Source of the DNA: Aldrovandia affinis
Lineage: Eukaryota > Chordata > Actinopteri > Notacanthiformes > Halosauridae
Reading direction: 5' to 3'
Length of the DNA stretch: 64,000 nt
Assembly: GCA_029706075.1 (NCBI GenBank)
Contig: JAINUG010000168.1
Coordinates: forward strand, 1,798,001 to 1,862,000
The position numbers and the translations under genes are program-made. Below, in pieces: positions 47,886-60,258 of this stretch; the first letter of the stretch is position 1, and each line of letters opens with the position of its first letter. The notes below the pieces were generated by a model that made no database searches, had not been told where the DNA came from, and was given only the letters and a program-made list of their open reading frames with translations.

Positions 47886-48468
47886 GTGAATGATTAAGTG
47901 AATGACCATATCTTGTTTGTAGTTAGTACATTAATTGTTGATTAATGTTGGATGTAGTTAATTAAAATTATGTTATTTATTGTGTATTATTATATAACAG
48001 TACCATATTAAATGGTAGTTTACTGCATTGTGTAATACACTGTAATTGGTATGGTTATACTTATAGTCATGATATGATGTTATTTAGTCCACTATACCTA
48101 TATACTGTGATTTTATATTATGTTATATTTAGTCTTATGGAGGAATAGAATGATATTCACAATCAGTAACTATCAGCTAAAACAAGGTACTCAATGTTAT
48201 TTCATTTTAAATAATTTTCATAGAAAATTATAAATATGATTCCCTGGACATAAATTCATTGCCTGTCTCATGTATACAACACACAGAATATAGCCATCAT
48301 TTTCAACTTCAGGAGTTTTTAGTTAAAATGTTTGGGGCCAGATTTAATAAAGGATTGCAAGGATTACTTTTGGAATGCAAAATCAGTCACTACAAGGTCA
48401 CAATATCTACGTTGGATGTCGCAATGGGTCAAATCGCTAGTGGATGTAATTTGCAGGGGTTTTGAATA
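47886..48468. other. cadps intron, no gene seen
   Basis: AT-rich filler between two Tc1 derivatives; nothing coding. Confidence 0.5.
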
Positions 48469-48991
48469 CAGTGCCCCCCTAGACAAGTCTACACCCTGTC
48501 TAAATAATTGGTTACCTTACAGCCTGAAATTAACAAGGACCTTGTTATAGAAAGATTTCAAATGCCTTAAATATCCTTTGGAGCACAGTCAAGACCATAT
48601 TTAAGAAGTTGAAGGTGCATAGCACCACCAGGACCTTGCCTAGATCATACGTCCAAGCTGGATGACAGAGCAAGAAGGTGGCCTGAGCAGAGAGGCCACC
48701 AAGAGGCCAATGACAACTATGAAGGAGCTACAGGACTTTATGGCAAAGAGTGGCAGGAAGGAAGCCATTACTCCAGTCCATTACTTAAGTCCACATTCAC
48801 TCCCATTTGAGGGATGCAAAAAAAACACTCAGAAGGCTCTGAAGCAATGTGGCAAAAAGTGTTGTGGTTAGATGAAGTTGTAGGGTAAAATGTAAAAATA
48901 AAGGTGGAAAAAGTCTGATGTTTTAATTTCAGGCTGTAAGGCAACAAAAGTTGCAATTTTGAGATGAAGTGTAAACTTTAAACGGGCACTG
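48469..48991 (+). mobile_element. Short non-autonomous Tc1-like element
   Basis: CAGTGCCCCCCTAGACAAGT (after TA) and the end AAACGGGCACTG are imperfect inverses. Inner words TTACAGCCTGAAATTA and TAATTTCAGGCTGTAA-type also pair. A decayed transposase snippet (KRPMTTMKELQDFMAKSGR) is visible. Confidence 0.75.
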
Positions 48992-49439
48992 CTCATAGTT
49001 AAATATTTTCATGCATATGTATACCTATATTCATATGTATACATTCATGTATATGGTGTTAACGCGCTATTCTGTTAATTAGGCTGATTAGGTATTCTGT
49101 CTAATTTACTAAAGCATGCTGTAATTGCACAATTTTTTATTTTAAGAACACCTGCAAGCAGGCAGTATTTTGTTTAGTGCTGATACAGCCTAGCTCACAT
49201 TCTATAAACTCAAAGAATGTGACCACAATAATGAACTAGTTTGTATGGGTGATTTCAATTTGAATTCATCAATATTTAATTAAAAAATACAAGTTTATCA
49301 CAGACAAATATGATCTAGATCAATTAGTCAGTGGACTGACAACAATAAATAAAATCCTCAAAGGCACAATTAGACTTTTCAAATAAACTATTTGCGGGTT
49401 GCAGGAATTTAACAATCCACGTTTTGTATTGAACTCTCT

Positions 49440-49510
49440 GAGGTACAGGACATAACATAGCATAACATATGCCATTTAGCAGATGCTTTTATGCAAAGTG
49501 ATTTACAGTA
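49440..49510 (-). repeat. L2 3'-tail fragment
   Basis: GCCATTTAGCAGATGCTTTT followed by GCAAAGTGATTTACAGTA, the common L2 tail of fish and other vertebrates, in minus orientation. Confidence 0.7.
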
Positions 49511-50254
49511 GTAAATGCATACATTTTTCAGTATATGTCATCCCAATGGGAACTCAGAGCACGCATTTTACATATATTTTCCAGCAGACAGGGAAGACAA
49601 ACAGAACAAGGATTTTACAATGTGGATTGTTTTACCTGTTGATCTATCGGTGTTAATATTCTATTCTAACATCATGCCGTCTTTTCTTTACATCATATAC
49701 TGTTCGTTTTGTTATACCTAATGAATTTTTTATTTGGATGTGACTCCAAATGTTTCTCCTCTCCATTGGTGTTGTTTTCCTATTCTGTAATATGTCGTTT
49801 TGACGCTGTACCGCGTTGACCATTACTTCTATTTCTTGATCTGTATATTTAAGTTTTCTTTTTCTCGTGGTTCCCTCACTGCTCTATATCCATTTCTTGG
49901 CGCATTGTGATCTGGATATGTAAGCATGTTGTTTGACATTGTTTTGTACCCTTTTTTATCTCCTACCACAAATTTGTGAATGAGGGTGTTTCATTTCTTT
50001 GATTGCATAATTAGAACATGTCTTAGTAAATTTATCCTTAATGTGTTGGAATCTGCAACCACAAAAACCACTGCTTTTGCGCTGCAACTATTTCTAGCTT
50101 AACATAGCTAGTGTCACTCAAGTTAATACATTTTGAACACTCTATATGATTGATATAACAGCCACATGTTATCCTATGGAAAATTTGGAGATGTTTTGAA
50201 ATGGATAAATTCATTGAAATGAATGCCAAGGGGCTCATCCTATTAAATCACTGT
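49511..50254. other. cadps intron, no gene seen
   Basis: No coding or repeat boundary that I can support. Confidence 0.45.
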
Positions 50255-50640
50255 TCTAGTGTGTGGATGACCCCCATGGTCTAGTATCGAATCCGTGACA
50301 TATAATTGGTGGTAGCGATGTCATAGGGAGAGAGGGATTCAGTCAGTGGGTTGTTTGTGTCACATCGCACACCAGTGACCCCCGCTGGTAATTCAGGCTC
50401 CCACAGTGTGCTGGTATAAAGCTTCCTCCAACTCATGTCTGTGCAAGCTTAGCTTGTAGGCTGTGGTGTGAAAAGAAGCAGTGGCTGACATTACGTGTTG
50501 GAGTGCCAATGCTTGTCTATGCTCTCCTGAATCGACAGCGGAGGTTGCAGCGAGCGCGGCTTAGAATACGGTTGGGCATTCCATATTGGGAGAAAAAGGG
50601 GGTAAAAGCATAATTTTTATTTAAAAGAAACAAATTCCAG
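50255..50640 (+). mobile_element. Decayed SINE-like element
   Basis: The head ATGGTCTAGTATCGAATCCG is tRNA-like (degenerate B box), and the tail ends CATATTGGGAGAAAAAGGGG, similar to the tails at 20,660 and 36,640. The body is diverged. Confidence 0.5.
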
Positions 50641-50817
50641 ACTAAGAAAATTGTACCAATTGATTCGATGTTGCCCTCTGTTGCTATCTGAAACAGAAAA
50701 AGGGCTGTTTTTACAATTGTTTGTTGATCAGTCTGTCTGTTTGTTGCTTTGGTTTTATATAATAAAAACATATCACAAGTATCAATGTTGAATGACATCC
50801 CTATACCTGTAAAAAGC

Positions 50818-51000
50818 CCTCACTGTAAGGTATAGTGTGCTAGACATGGTGACAGAGGACATCACTTAAAGCATGTGAAAAGCACGTATAATGCTTTATA
50901 GTGTGTTATAGATAGTACCAGGGACATAACTTCACTTAAAGCCCATAAAGACTACTCATAATAATCTATACGGTCTCACACATATTATAAATGTGTTTTT
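50818..51000. repeat. MITE-family fragment (TTATAG/CTTTATAGTG words)
   Basis: Shares AAAGCATGTGAAAAGC- and ATAATGCTTTATAGTG-type words with 45,724-46,330 and 52,260-52,474. Termini are not resolved. Confidence 0.4.
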
Positions 51001-51054
51001 GGGGCATTGGAAGATATAATATTGTCAAAAACTAAAGCAGATCAGTATAATGCA

Positions 51055-52250
51055 TGATATCAATACAATGTATCTGTGGAGGGCGTCGGTCTCGGCAACA
51101 GGGGTTGCCTGTTTTGTTGCCACAGCATGGCTGTGGAGGCCTTTGGAACAGTGGAACTTTCCTCTTGCAGGGTGCGAGACTGTGAGAGAGTGCGAACTGT
51201 TGCCCGGAAGGTTGTTCCTAGGCCATAATTGATCATTAGTGTTAATTGGTGTAAATGTCAAGTGATAATTCACTTAATGGTTTGTGTCTGTGAGTGGTGT
51301 GTGTTTATATCGAGTGCATTTTATCAGTGGCTGTGTTTAAATGGTTTGTGTTTGTGAGATGGTTGTGATTGGGTGTGTGAAGGTCAAGGCTTTTTGATTG
51401 CCTCACAAGTCCCACCTGAGCCGGGTAGTAAAGCCAGGTGCAGGTGGGGCGACTGGGGCATTTAGTGTGTTGGTCTTGACGTTCATGTGTGCGTATCGTT
51501 AGTGTGAGGTGTGACGTACTGTTTAGAGTTTGTTCCCCGGAAGGCAGAGTGTGTGTGTTTGTTCCCCGGAAGGGGGTTTCCACATTGGAGGACACAGAGT
51601 TTGTGTGTGTTTCCCCGGAAGGGGGGTTTCCACATCAGAGGACGCAGAGTTCGTGTGTGTTTCCCCAGGAGGGGGTTTCCAAGTTGGAGGACGTGAAGTC
51701 TTTGTGTTTGTTAAGAGTGACTTAGTAGAGTGCTTCCTGTGTGTGTGAAGAGAGCGAGGGAGCTCACACTGAAGAGTGGGGAGTCTCTGTCTCTCACTCT
51801 CTGTGCTTATGGAGAGAACTCACACTAAAGCAGTGGAGAGTGTCTCTGGGCTGATTGCCAGAGAACTCTCACTAGAAAAGTGGCAAGGGTTTCGGTGTGT
51901 CTGGGGTGAGACTGAAAAGTTCCAGTGTCTCTGTATGCATGAGTTGGGAAGCACTTGAAAAGTCACCGAATATGTGTGTGACTGTCACATGTGTGTGCCT
52001 GTCTGACTTAAAGAGAAAATCCGGACGAAGAAGGCGCGGTGTCCTGTTAAATGTGAGGAAGCGGTCTGGAAAGCCGCTGAGTGTTTGTTGTTTGTTTCCC
52101 CGGAAGGGGATTCCCACCTCCAGACTTGAATTTAGTTTTGTTCATTTAGTTTGTTGTTTTCCCCCGAAAGATTTGTGGCGAGTAGGGTGAAGACTTTGTG
52201 TGTTTTGTGTTTATTTTATGTATTCTCTTGCCTGCTGTTTCTCTCTTCCT
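51055..52250 (+). other. GT-rich unclassified insertion with 50-bp minisatellite
   Basis: A base composition unlike the surrounding AT-rich intron: long GTGTGTTTGTG stretches, little A/T and few stop codons in any plus frame over 51,490-51,750. It lies between MITE-family segments at 50,818-51,000 and 52,260-52,474, which suggests it inserted into one. No protein domain, LTR pair or TIR was recognised. Confidence 0.4.
51532..51712 (+). repeat. 50-bp minisatellite (TTCCCCGGAAGGGGGTTTCC)
   Basis: TTCCCCGGAA-type cores start at 51,562, 51,611 and 51,661, about 50 bp apart, with partial copies at 51,533 and 52,097. TTCCCCGGAA is itself a palindrome. Confidence 0.85.
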
Positions 52251-52259
52251 GATCTGGAA

Positions 52260-52474
52260 GTATCTTATCTATAAGGTGTTATACCGGTCACAATTTCCTG
52301 GTGAGCATTTCATATAGGGCATTATAACACTTTGCTTCATAAGCGCCATTATGCAGCTTTCTCATAAGGCTTTATAGATGTTATAGATGTTTATGAGGCA
52401 TTATTCATAGCTCATAAGGAATTATAAATATGCTAAAAATGCATTATGATGAGGGTATTCATAGGAAGTGTTAC
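52260..52474 (-). repeat. MITE-family end (inverse of GTAACACTTCC)
   Basis: Ends GGTATTCATAGGAAGTGTTAC, the inverse of the start at 46,238, and is preceded by several CATTATAACAC/CTCATAAGG words. Confidence 0.6.
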
Positions 52475-52820
52475 AGAAACTAACAAAATTCCTATTTCAT
52501 ATGATTGTACATTTTGGTTTGTAACATTTTGGAAATTAAATGACAATTCTCTGGGATCTTCACATTTTACCAGCATCTATACTTAAGGGTTAAATGATTT
52601 CAAATGCACATTATTTTTCCGTTTTTGGTAACCTAAACCTTTTTTTATCCTCTTATCAGTTTACTGCTTACCTTTGTACCATTTCAGGTTATTCACTGGA
52701 CTTCAGCTGCTTAAATTTCAGTAAAAACTGGAAAATGGGGATGTTCTAAAACTTCTGACCGGTAGTGTATACTATAATAAAAGATTCAGGAGGCACTGTA
52801 GGAACACAGCCCATTCTTAC

Positions 52821-52904
52821 TGTGAAAGATAGGAATGAAGAGAAGAGTGTGCCTTCATCGTATCTGGACAGCTTGGCCAGGACACTCTCCAGAATGACTA
52901 CAAA
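52821..52904 (-). CDS. cadps: cadps exon, 28 codons
   Basis: Acceptor CCTGCAG, donor GTAAGA, phase 0. Reads [18 protein letters not shown] then [10 protein letters not shown], matching the CAPS segment between the LLVAK and VKAA exons. A 29-bp minisatellite lies in the short (929 bp) intron upstream of it. Confidence 0.92.
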
Positions 52905-53370
52905 CTGCAGGGTAAATTCACGTTGTTATCAATGGTTAGTACAGAAGCGGGTTTCCTTAAAGCATTATCTCTATTTCAACAACTTTTAATACAGAAAAAT
53001 CCCCAGCCAGTTCCATAATACATTATACTGTTAAATTGCATAGCAGACAACACAATCCAGACTTAGGCCAGGATTCAATCAAAATCGACCTTCACGTTCA
53101 CACGTTCTTTTTTTCCACAAAAACAGTTTGGAGAGTTCATCCATCACCAAAGTTAACTCACCAATTTTTTGTGAAGAAAAAACTTGCATTTATTTGTAAG
53201 TCAATTGAATCTTGGCCTTGGCTCAATAACATTTTACTCATTATCTGCTTATAAAATTATATGTTTTTATTTTAAATGTACATGTACATAGATACTGTAT
53301 GTGCCTTGCCTAAGGGTACAACAGTCACACTTTGATTTGAATATGTAACGTTCTGGGTACAGGTCGGGTT

Positions 53371-53671
53371 ACATGACCACTATATTACACACATCATACA
53401 CATGACCACTACATCCCACACATCACACACATGACCACTACATCACCCACATCATACACATGAACACTGCATCACACACATGACCACTATATGACACAGA
53501 TCGCACACATGACCACTACATTACACACATCATACAAATGACCAATATATGACACACATTAAACACATTACCACTATATCACAGACATCACACACATGAC
53601 CACTACATCACACACTTCACACACATGGCCACTCTTAGGACACACATCACACACATGACCACTATATCACA
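53371..53671 (+). repeat. 29-bp minisatellite, about 10 copies
   Basis: Imperfect tandem units of CATGACCACTACATCACACA plus CATCACACA. It lies in the 929-bp cadps intron between the exons at 52,821 and 53,834. Confidence 0.9.
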
Positions 53672-53833
53672 ATCCAACCCCAATATCTAATAGTATTCCT
53701 TTCCTACATGTAAATCTTTGCAAGGATACATGTGAACATTCATAGACAATTACAGCGCAATACAGAAAAAGTTAAAAAATACAAATGTAATTATTCCATT
53801 GTTAGTGGTGAATAAATGAGCAATTGCATGTAC

Positions 53834-53908
53834 CTTTGCCACCAGAAGGGCAATCATCTCCTTGACAGTTTCTTCAATGAGATCGTCAATTTGGGAATGG
53901 TACTGTTT
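53834..53908 (-). CDS. cadps: cadps exon, 25 codons
   Basis: Acceptor AATTTCAG, donor GTACAT, phase 0. Reads KQYHSQIDDLIEETVKEM and ends IALLVAK. It continues the CAPS C-terminal helical region. The exon sits only about 160 bp from the 29-bp minisatellite at 53,371-53,671. Confidence 0.92.
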
Positions 53909-54559
53909 CTGAAATTAACAACATTAAAAGAAGAATCAATCTAGTATAACTTCCACACTGTAGACACTATGGCTTGATCAAATTGTACAAATACAAGGTT
54001 ATTTAGAGATTTGCTACCTGAAACATCACCACAATCTGTCTACCATATTCCCTTGTATATTTAGGCCTCCTTTTCATTGTCCACACTCTCCATTTGTGTC
54101 GGTGAACCATACTGTGTTGAGTTAATTTCCACAGATATACTGAGCCCCAGACTCATTTGAGCAATGCCCCTTGCTCTCGCCCGTCAACACGCATATCTGC
54201 TCTTGATAAAACAGCACATTTTTGTGTGCAAATACAATTATATAATATATTATTATATACTATATTATGCCTAGCATTAAAAAACTAAAAAATTGTGCTA
54301 CTTACTTTTAACTTACATTGTGTTTAAATGATATTGTTGCACATGAATGCTATACAAAGTGCAACGGAATTATAAAATATTATTTTTTGGTAGTTCAACT
54401 TAATTTCAACTTCAACTTAACTTAATGTCCTATATAGTTTGGGTGGCTCAAATTTATAGATTACCCAAAAGACACTACTGAATTTGATGGTTTTGTTTCA
54501 TCATAAATATGAATGAAGATATATCATTCATATATCATCATCTTCGGCAGATAATGTCT
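53909..54559. other. cadps intron, no gene seen
   Basis: AT-rich, nothing recognised. Confidence 0.5.
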
Positions 54560-55345
54560 TAAATGCAGATGATTGCCCGGTTGCATCATATATGATGGAC
54601 CTTGTTACCATTGATCTGGATCTCACATTTGATGCTCATGTCAAAAAACAGGGAATATATATTTTTTATTGTCACTTTCTGTCATTAGAGGATGCAGAAA
54701 AGTTAATGCATGTTTTTGTTACATTGAGGCTATAATCAATGTTATGCTTACAATCTGGCTGCTCTAATACCTCTCTGAAGGGTGTTCATACAGAATACAG
54801 TGGCACGTATTTTGACCAGATCTAATAAATATGAGCACCTTACTCCTGTGTTAGCATCACTACATTGGCTTGCTGACAAATATTGGGCTGATTATAAAGT
54901 ACTGATATTAACTATTAAAGCAGTGCATTAACTTATATATGCTTTTTTTGTGATCTTCTTTGTCTCTCCCTGCCCAGAGCCCTAGATCCTGTGTGCAATG
55001 TGAGCTGCCGCTGTAGACCCCCATCAATCCCTGTCTATTAACCTGTCAACCAGACCGATTCCAGACCAGTCCTCCCATGTCTTCCGCAGTCCCTGAACCT
55101 GGATCCCCCAACTACTGACTACCAAACTTGAAGGCACAACATCAGCCACTCAAATGGACTTACCCTAAAACAGTCTTAATATCCATTTGAGCACACTGTG
55201 CCAGGCAAAAGAGGACAGGCTTCCCCCCTTTAGTCTGGTTCCCTAGTCTCGACTAAGGGAGATTTTGCCTTTCAACTTATCTTTTGTGAAGTGTTCTGTG
55301 ACAATGTATTTGTAAAAAATGCTATACAGATGAATTTGATTTGAA
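54560..55345 (+). mobile_element. L2 LINE 3' fragment, decayed
   Basis: Broken coding pieces read VQNTVARILTRSNKYEHLTP, then VLASLHWLADKYWADYKVL, the L2 ORF2 region after the RT. The 3' end GTAAAAAATGCTATACAGATG then AATTTGATTTGAATTGG is an L2-type tail. Confidence 0.8.
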
Positions 55346-55737
55346 TTGGAATATAGTGTTACAATAACAGTCTTTGTTCAGTAACAATCAAGTGTTAAAT
55401 GTTAAGAAATTGGCTAGATCAGTACCACTCTGTAGTCATATACGTATACTGTATATGTTTTGTGCGTTTCTTCTAGACATTTAGCTATTTGTGTTAATTT
55501 GCTTTTTTAAATTTACATTTCAAAGTAATTAAAACAATTATGGAAGTTAAGTCCAAATGAAAATGTACCAATCTACAATATTGCAATCAACAATCCCTCC
55601 TGTTACTGCTTTCACAGTCATATCTGAAAGTACAAGAACATGTTGGCCCAAGCCATAGTCGCCCATGCTATATTTGAAGGCAGTGTAAACAAGATCAAAA
55701 GTGCAACCGTACTCTCACTCACACACTCCCACAAATA

Positions 55738-55762
55738 CACCACACACACACACACACACACA
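55738..55762. repeat. (CA)n microsatellite
   Basis: About 12 CA units at the left side of a Tc1-like remnant. Confidence 0.9.
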
Positions 55763-56310
55763 AAAAGACAATAACTGATTCCACAAGTATTCATGCCCCT
55801 TGACTTAATTTAGCTGCAATTACAGCTTTGAGTCTACTTGGGTAAGCCTCTACCAGCTTTGTACATCTGGGAACTGCAATTTTCGGCCACTCTTCTTCAC
55901 AAAATGTTCCACAGATTCTCAATGGGATTGAGATTTGGGCTTTGACTGGGCTACTTCAGGACTTTGATCTTTTTATTTTTAAACCACCTCAAATGTCGCT
56001 TTTACTATATGCTTTGGGCAATTTATGGTAGGGATAGTGTTCTTGGGATGATGTGCAGTGTTAGTCTTGCATCAAATATATCACCTAACATTGATGCCAA
56101 AAAGTTAAATCTTTGTCTCATCAGACCATAGAATCTCCCTCCACTTGGATTGAGAGTCTCCCACATGCCTTCTGCCAAACTCTAGGTGAGATTTTCATGA
56201 GTAGCCAGAAATCCCAATTAAATCAATTTTGACTCTATGAAGTAAGAAAATAAAATGTGAAAAATGTCAAAGGGGGGAAATACTTTTTATACCCACTGTA
56301 TATATTTAGG
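55763..56310 (-). mobile_element. Decayed Tc1-like remnant
   Basis: CACAGATTCTCAATGGGATT and TCATCAGACCATAGAATCTC are antisense versions of conserved Tc1 transposase words (IPLRICG and WSDE-type regions). GTATTCATGCCCCTTGAC near 55,787 and GGGGGGAAATACTTTTTATA near 56,270 are weak terminal repeats. No open frame remains. Confidence 0.65.
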
Positions 56311-56869
56311 AAATGGGAGCAAAATGTCAATGGAATAATAGGCCACACTTACCCGTTCTTTAACAAACTTTCACAAGATTGAGAAAAGAAAGGTAGAAGA
56401 GACATTGCAGTGGTGAATATTTAAAAGCAGTGCAGGAATGTTAAAGCAGTGCAACACATCTAAGCTTCAAAGCAAATGGAAAAAGTTAATATATTACTGC
56501 TGGGAGTCATGACAACCATTTGGCTCAAAGTTTAAAGCATTACCATGTAAGAAAAAAAGACAGTGCCCAAATGAATAAGAAAATCTATTTCATAAAATAA
56601 AAAATCTCCAACTAGAGAGTAATGTAATGAATGAATTTCCAATGTGTCTAATATATGTAAAAAATGTATTGAACATTATTAGAAAATATTGAGGCTGAAG
56701 AATACACTGTCATTAATTTTGCAGCATATTATGTTGCATATATGTTGCATGTATCGCATAGTGCAGAATATGTATAAAATTGTACATATGGCAAAAAACT
56801 TGGCCATGAAAAAAAGAATAACTTGTACTATGTTTTTACAAATAATTTAAACACTTATTTACATATATT
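56311..56869. other. cadps intron, no gene seen
   Basis: AT-rich sequence only. Confidence 0.5.
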
Positions 56870-56877
56870 ATTTATAT

Positions 56878-57419
56878 CAGTGGTTCCCAACCTCAGTCCT
56901 GGGGACCCACTGTGTATGCTGGTTTTCATTCCAACCATAATTGCAACCTCAGAATTGTAACTAGCCATTAATTGTTCTTGATTAGGCATGATTTACCATT
57001 TCACCATTTAGCTATGAATGCCATGAACAATGAATGTGCTATATTCACATACCTGGACTTTAAATCAGTCACATCAACAAATGCTTTTATGTTCTCTAAT
57101 GTGCTGTATGACACACGATTCCTTTAGAAAGAGGTTACCCTTTTTAATTTATTAAATGATAGACTGGCAGGTGAAATCAGCTGGGGCTAAATGTTGAAAG
57201 TGTGGGCACCTAGTCACTGAAACTAAAACATTTATGGAAAATAAAGAGTTCAATGACAGAGCAATGGGCAATGAGCCAAACCTGCAATGTGTTTAAATAA
57301 ATGTAAGGAAAGATAGCAGAACTTACACACATGCTCTCAACAACCTTATTTGATCAAGGTATTGGTAGTAACAAACAGCATACACAGAGGGTCCCCAGGA
57401 CCGAGGCTGGGAACCACTG
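56878..57419. mobile_element. hAT-type MITE, 542 bp
   Basis: Ends CAGTGGTTCCCAACCTCAGT and GGCTGGGAACCACTG are inverses. The flanks ATTTATAT and ATTTATAC form an 8-bp duplication with one mismatch. No coding sequence. Confidence 0.88.
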
Positions 57420-57614
57420 ATTTATACATTGGATTTCATATTTGACTATACATACATTACTTAAGAGGACTGGATCCATGCTTTCCAAAAAATAAATAAA
57501 CAAATTATATTAAAATCTAAGCCAACAGCAAATTTTAAATTGGTGCAAATCTTTCACGAAATGCACCTGGGACAGAGGTGTGCTGCTGTGCTGATGAGGG
57601 ACATAGGACATTAC

Positions 57615-57762
57615 CTCTTGGCCCATCTCCATTGCACACAGTTTGGCAGACTGGTCCTTGGCATCCACCATCACATTGAACATGGTGCATATTGCCTGCG
57701 GGATGCGGAAATCTGTTGTCCGACTGCTCTTCTGAAGCTTTGACTCAAAAGCAATCCTGGTA
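57615..57762 (-). CDS. cadps: cadps exon, 49 codons
   Basis: Acceptor TTTACAG, donor GTAATG. Its first T completes the Arg codon split across the intron (CG|T). Reads [18 protein letters not shown], then the [15 protein letters not shown] segment and MGQE at the end. This lies at or just after the Munc13-homology (MUN) region of CAPS, which works with SNAREs in vesicle priming. Confidence 0.93.
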
Positions 57763-60258
57763 CTGTAAACAATAAGGAAAGGGAAAGGGAAAGAAAGAAG
57801 GGGAAAGGAACATTGGAAAAGTTAAAATTGCTACCTTTTGGCAGGGATAAATGTCTGAATAGTGACAGGGCACACAGGGAGTCAGTTTAAATCAGATTTA
57901 TACCATTGAAAGTTATCAAATATGGACTAGAAAAATGGTACAGCAATAGGAGAAACAAATTCCATTGTACAAGTTTTAATTATTTGTCCATGATTTTGAT
58001 CTTTAAGCTGTCAGATGAAAGTCTAAATAGATAAACTAATAGCTTCAATGTGAATTGTACAATTCAAGCATGAATGGCCCTAACTCACTCATCACGCTGA
58101 TGGGTTCCATGATAGACCCAAGATCCTCTTTTGATGAACAAGCGGCCTTCATGAAGCCCTAAATGGTTAATGACCAACATGTGCCAGAGTTTTAGTACTC
58201 GAGACGGTTCTCGAGACCACATTTTAAAAGTTTTGGTCTCGTCTTGGAATCAGCTGCATTTTTACTAGGTCTTGACTCGGTCTCGGAAAACAGATGACTC
58301 ATAATTTCTGCTCAGACCAGCCGAGACCTATAATATTTGCATTGTAATTTTCAATGGCCAATTAAATAAAATTTAAATTATGATCATATTATAATGAACA
58401 GTTATCATAATTATCATTAATCTTATTCATAAACTAGGTGAATCAATAAAACTGTTCCAGTGAAAGTTGATACCCCGCCAACCAATGACTGCGTGATCCA
58501 GGTTTCAACTTGAATATCACGTTGTTTCTCCAACCTTAACCGTAAACGTCTTTAACGTCTAACTTTAACTTGTTAACATCTGCTAGAAGTCAGTCTGTCC
58601 ATGTACGGTTTGCGTATACATATCATAAAGATTTTATTTGCAAAACCTAAATAAAATAAAAACACACTGCAAATATTGTAAGCAAAACATAACCGAGACA
58701 GCTCGGATGACTTCTCCCGACACTTGGAAAGGACTCATAAAAAGAGGTAAATTTAAATAATTTTATAAACGTTAACAACTAAATTAACCAGTGTTGTGCC
58801 AGATCATTTTTAACCCCATAACTGTCACTTGCCCAGGCCACTTTGCCAGGCCATCTACATCACATATTACATTCTCCTTTAAATGTCATGGTTAAATGTA
58901 CAGAAAATATGGGCATGCGTTATATGCACAGATCGGATGGAATCTCCCCTTTTCAACAATCAAATTTGTTGAATGTGATACCACTTCACATCAACTGCAA
59001 TGTCACCAAAAAAATCCTGTCCCGATTCAAGGCAGGGTACTCTTGGAGAATACCTGCTCTTTACCTTTGGTGAAGTCTATAAGTCCCAAAATATGACAAA
59101 TCATTGATAATGTGGGCATCCTGATCACCGTAAGGGTCTAACGAATAAAAGTAGTCACCCTGTTTTATCACAAGAGCAAGCCAAATCAAGAGAATTCCAA
59201 TGTTGTGTTTCCTATCACCAACAGCAAAGATGTCATTCTCCTGGGTCTACGAGAGTGATTATGTTTCACATAGGAAAGTTTTATATCCTTGCGATGGTAA
59301 ATCTTTGCTATAAACTAAGCCCACACCCATCATTCTATGATCAGTATTGACCAAACAGCCCCCGAATGGCAACCAGCATCACTATTAACATCATCATGTT
59401 GCATAATTGATTCCCTTCATATATACTGAAATAAAATTTGTGTACGGTTCTAGCCAATGCGTTGTCCTTTACAACAATATGAGGTTTCCTTTGGTTTGCA
59501 TTTACTATCATGAATGTGCTATGCGCATATCGTGATGCTAGTTCGAGTTCATGTCCTGTGACAGAGACTGCTTCAATGACTGGCACAACCACAATAACCT
59601 ATAGTTGGGAAAGGATAGAAACTATCGAATAGTTTCACTGACATCTTGCTACCTACTAAGTGCTGTCCCAAAAGTACTCTCTACTGAGACAGCTACGTCA
59701 TTTTGTGCTGCCCTATGTAGGTAGCTGCCTAGTGAGTGAGACTCTACCATATTGCCATTCTGTGGTTTAACGTGGTATTTCGCACAATGTATTGTTTTGG
59801 TGTTGCACTTGTGATGAGATTTAGGAAGTTATAAAAATAGAATCTTACAAAATCAATTACTGTAGACAGCCGATTAAATCCGAGGATTTCTCTTTCTTCG
59901 CCTTTATTTTTCTTCATGGGTCCCTGAACATTTTGATTATGTGTACAGCAATGAAGTGTCAGCAGTGTCAGCAGCAATGAAGTTTGCAAAGTACTTCATA
60001 AAGCAAACAGATAAAACATACATGTGAACAATTAATGTAACGTACACAGATGAAGAGGATTTAGAACAGGAGAGAGAATGTGGTTACGTATTCTGTTCTG
60101 ACCTATTCCACAATGGGCATTATTGAAAATTGCAAGTTGGTTCCATAATCTATCGCTGTTCTATTCGTTTATTTAAATGTACATAAATAATTTTTGCAAT
60201 TAAATGTATTATACAAAGTAATTACATCGAAGCTGTGCGGAACCAGCAGGGGCCTCAC
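57763..60258. other. cadps intron, no gene; repeat-like block near 58,190-58,350
   Basis: AGTACTCGAGACGGTTCTCGA and later GACTCGGTCTCGG/CCGAGACC words at 58,190-58,350 resemble a dispersed fish repeat end. The rest is unremarkable. No additional exon was found. Confidence 0.4.

Noticed and set aside
53371-53671. CRISPR-like array
   Set aside because: Units are directly tandem without unique spacers, imperfect, and lie in a vertebrate intron.
57540-57743. Plus-strand frame over 57,540-57,743
   Set aside because: Antisense shadow of a cadps exon.
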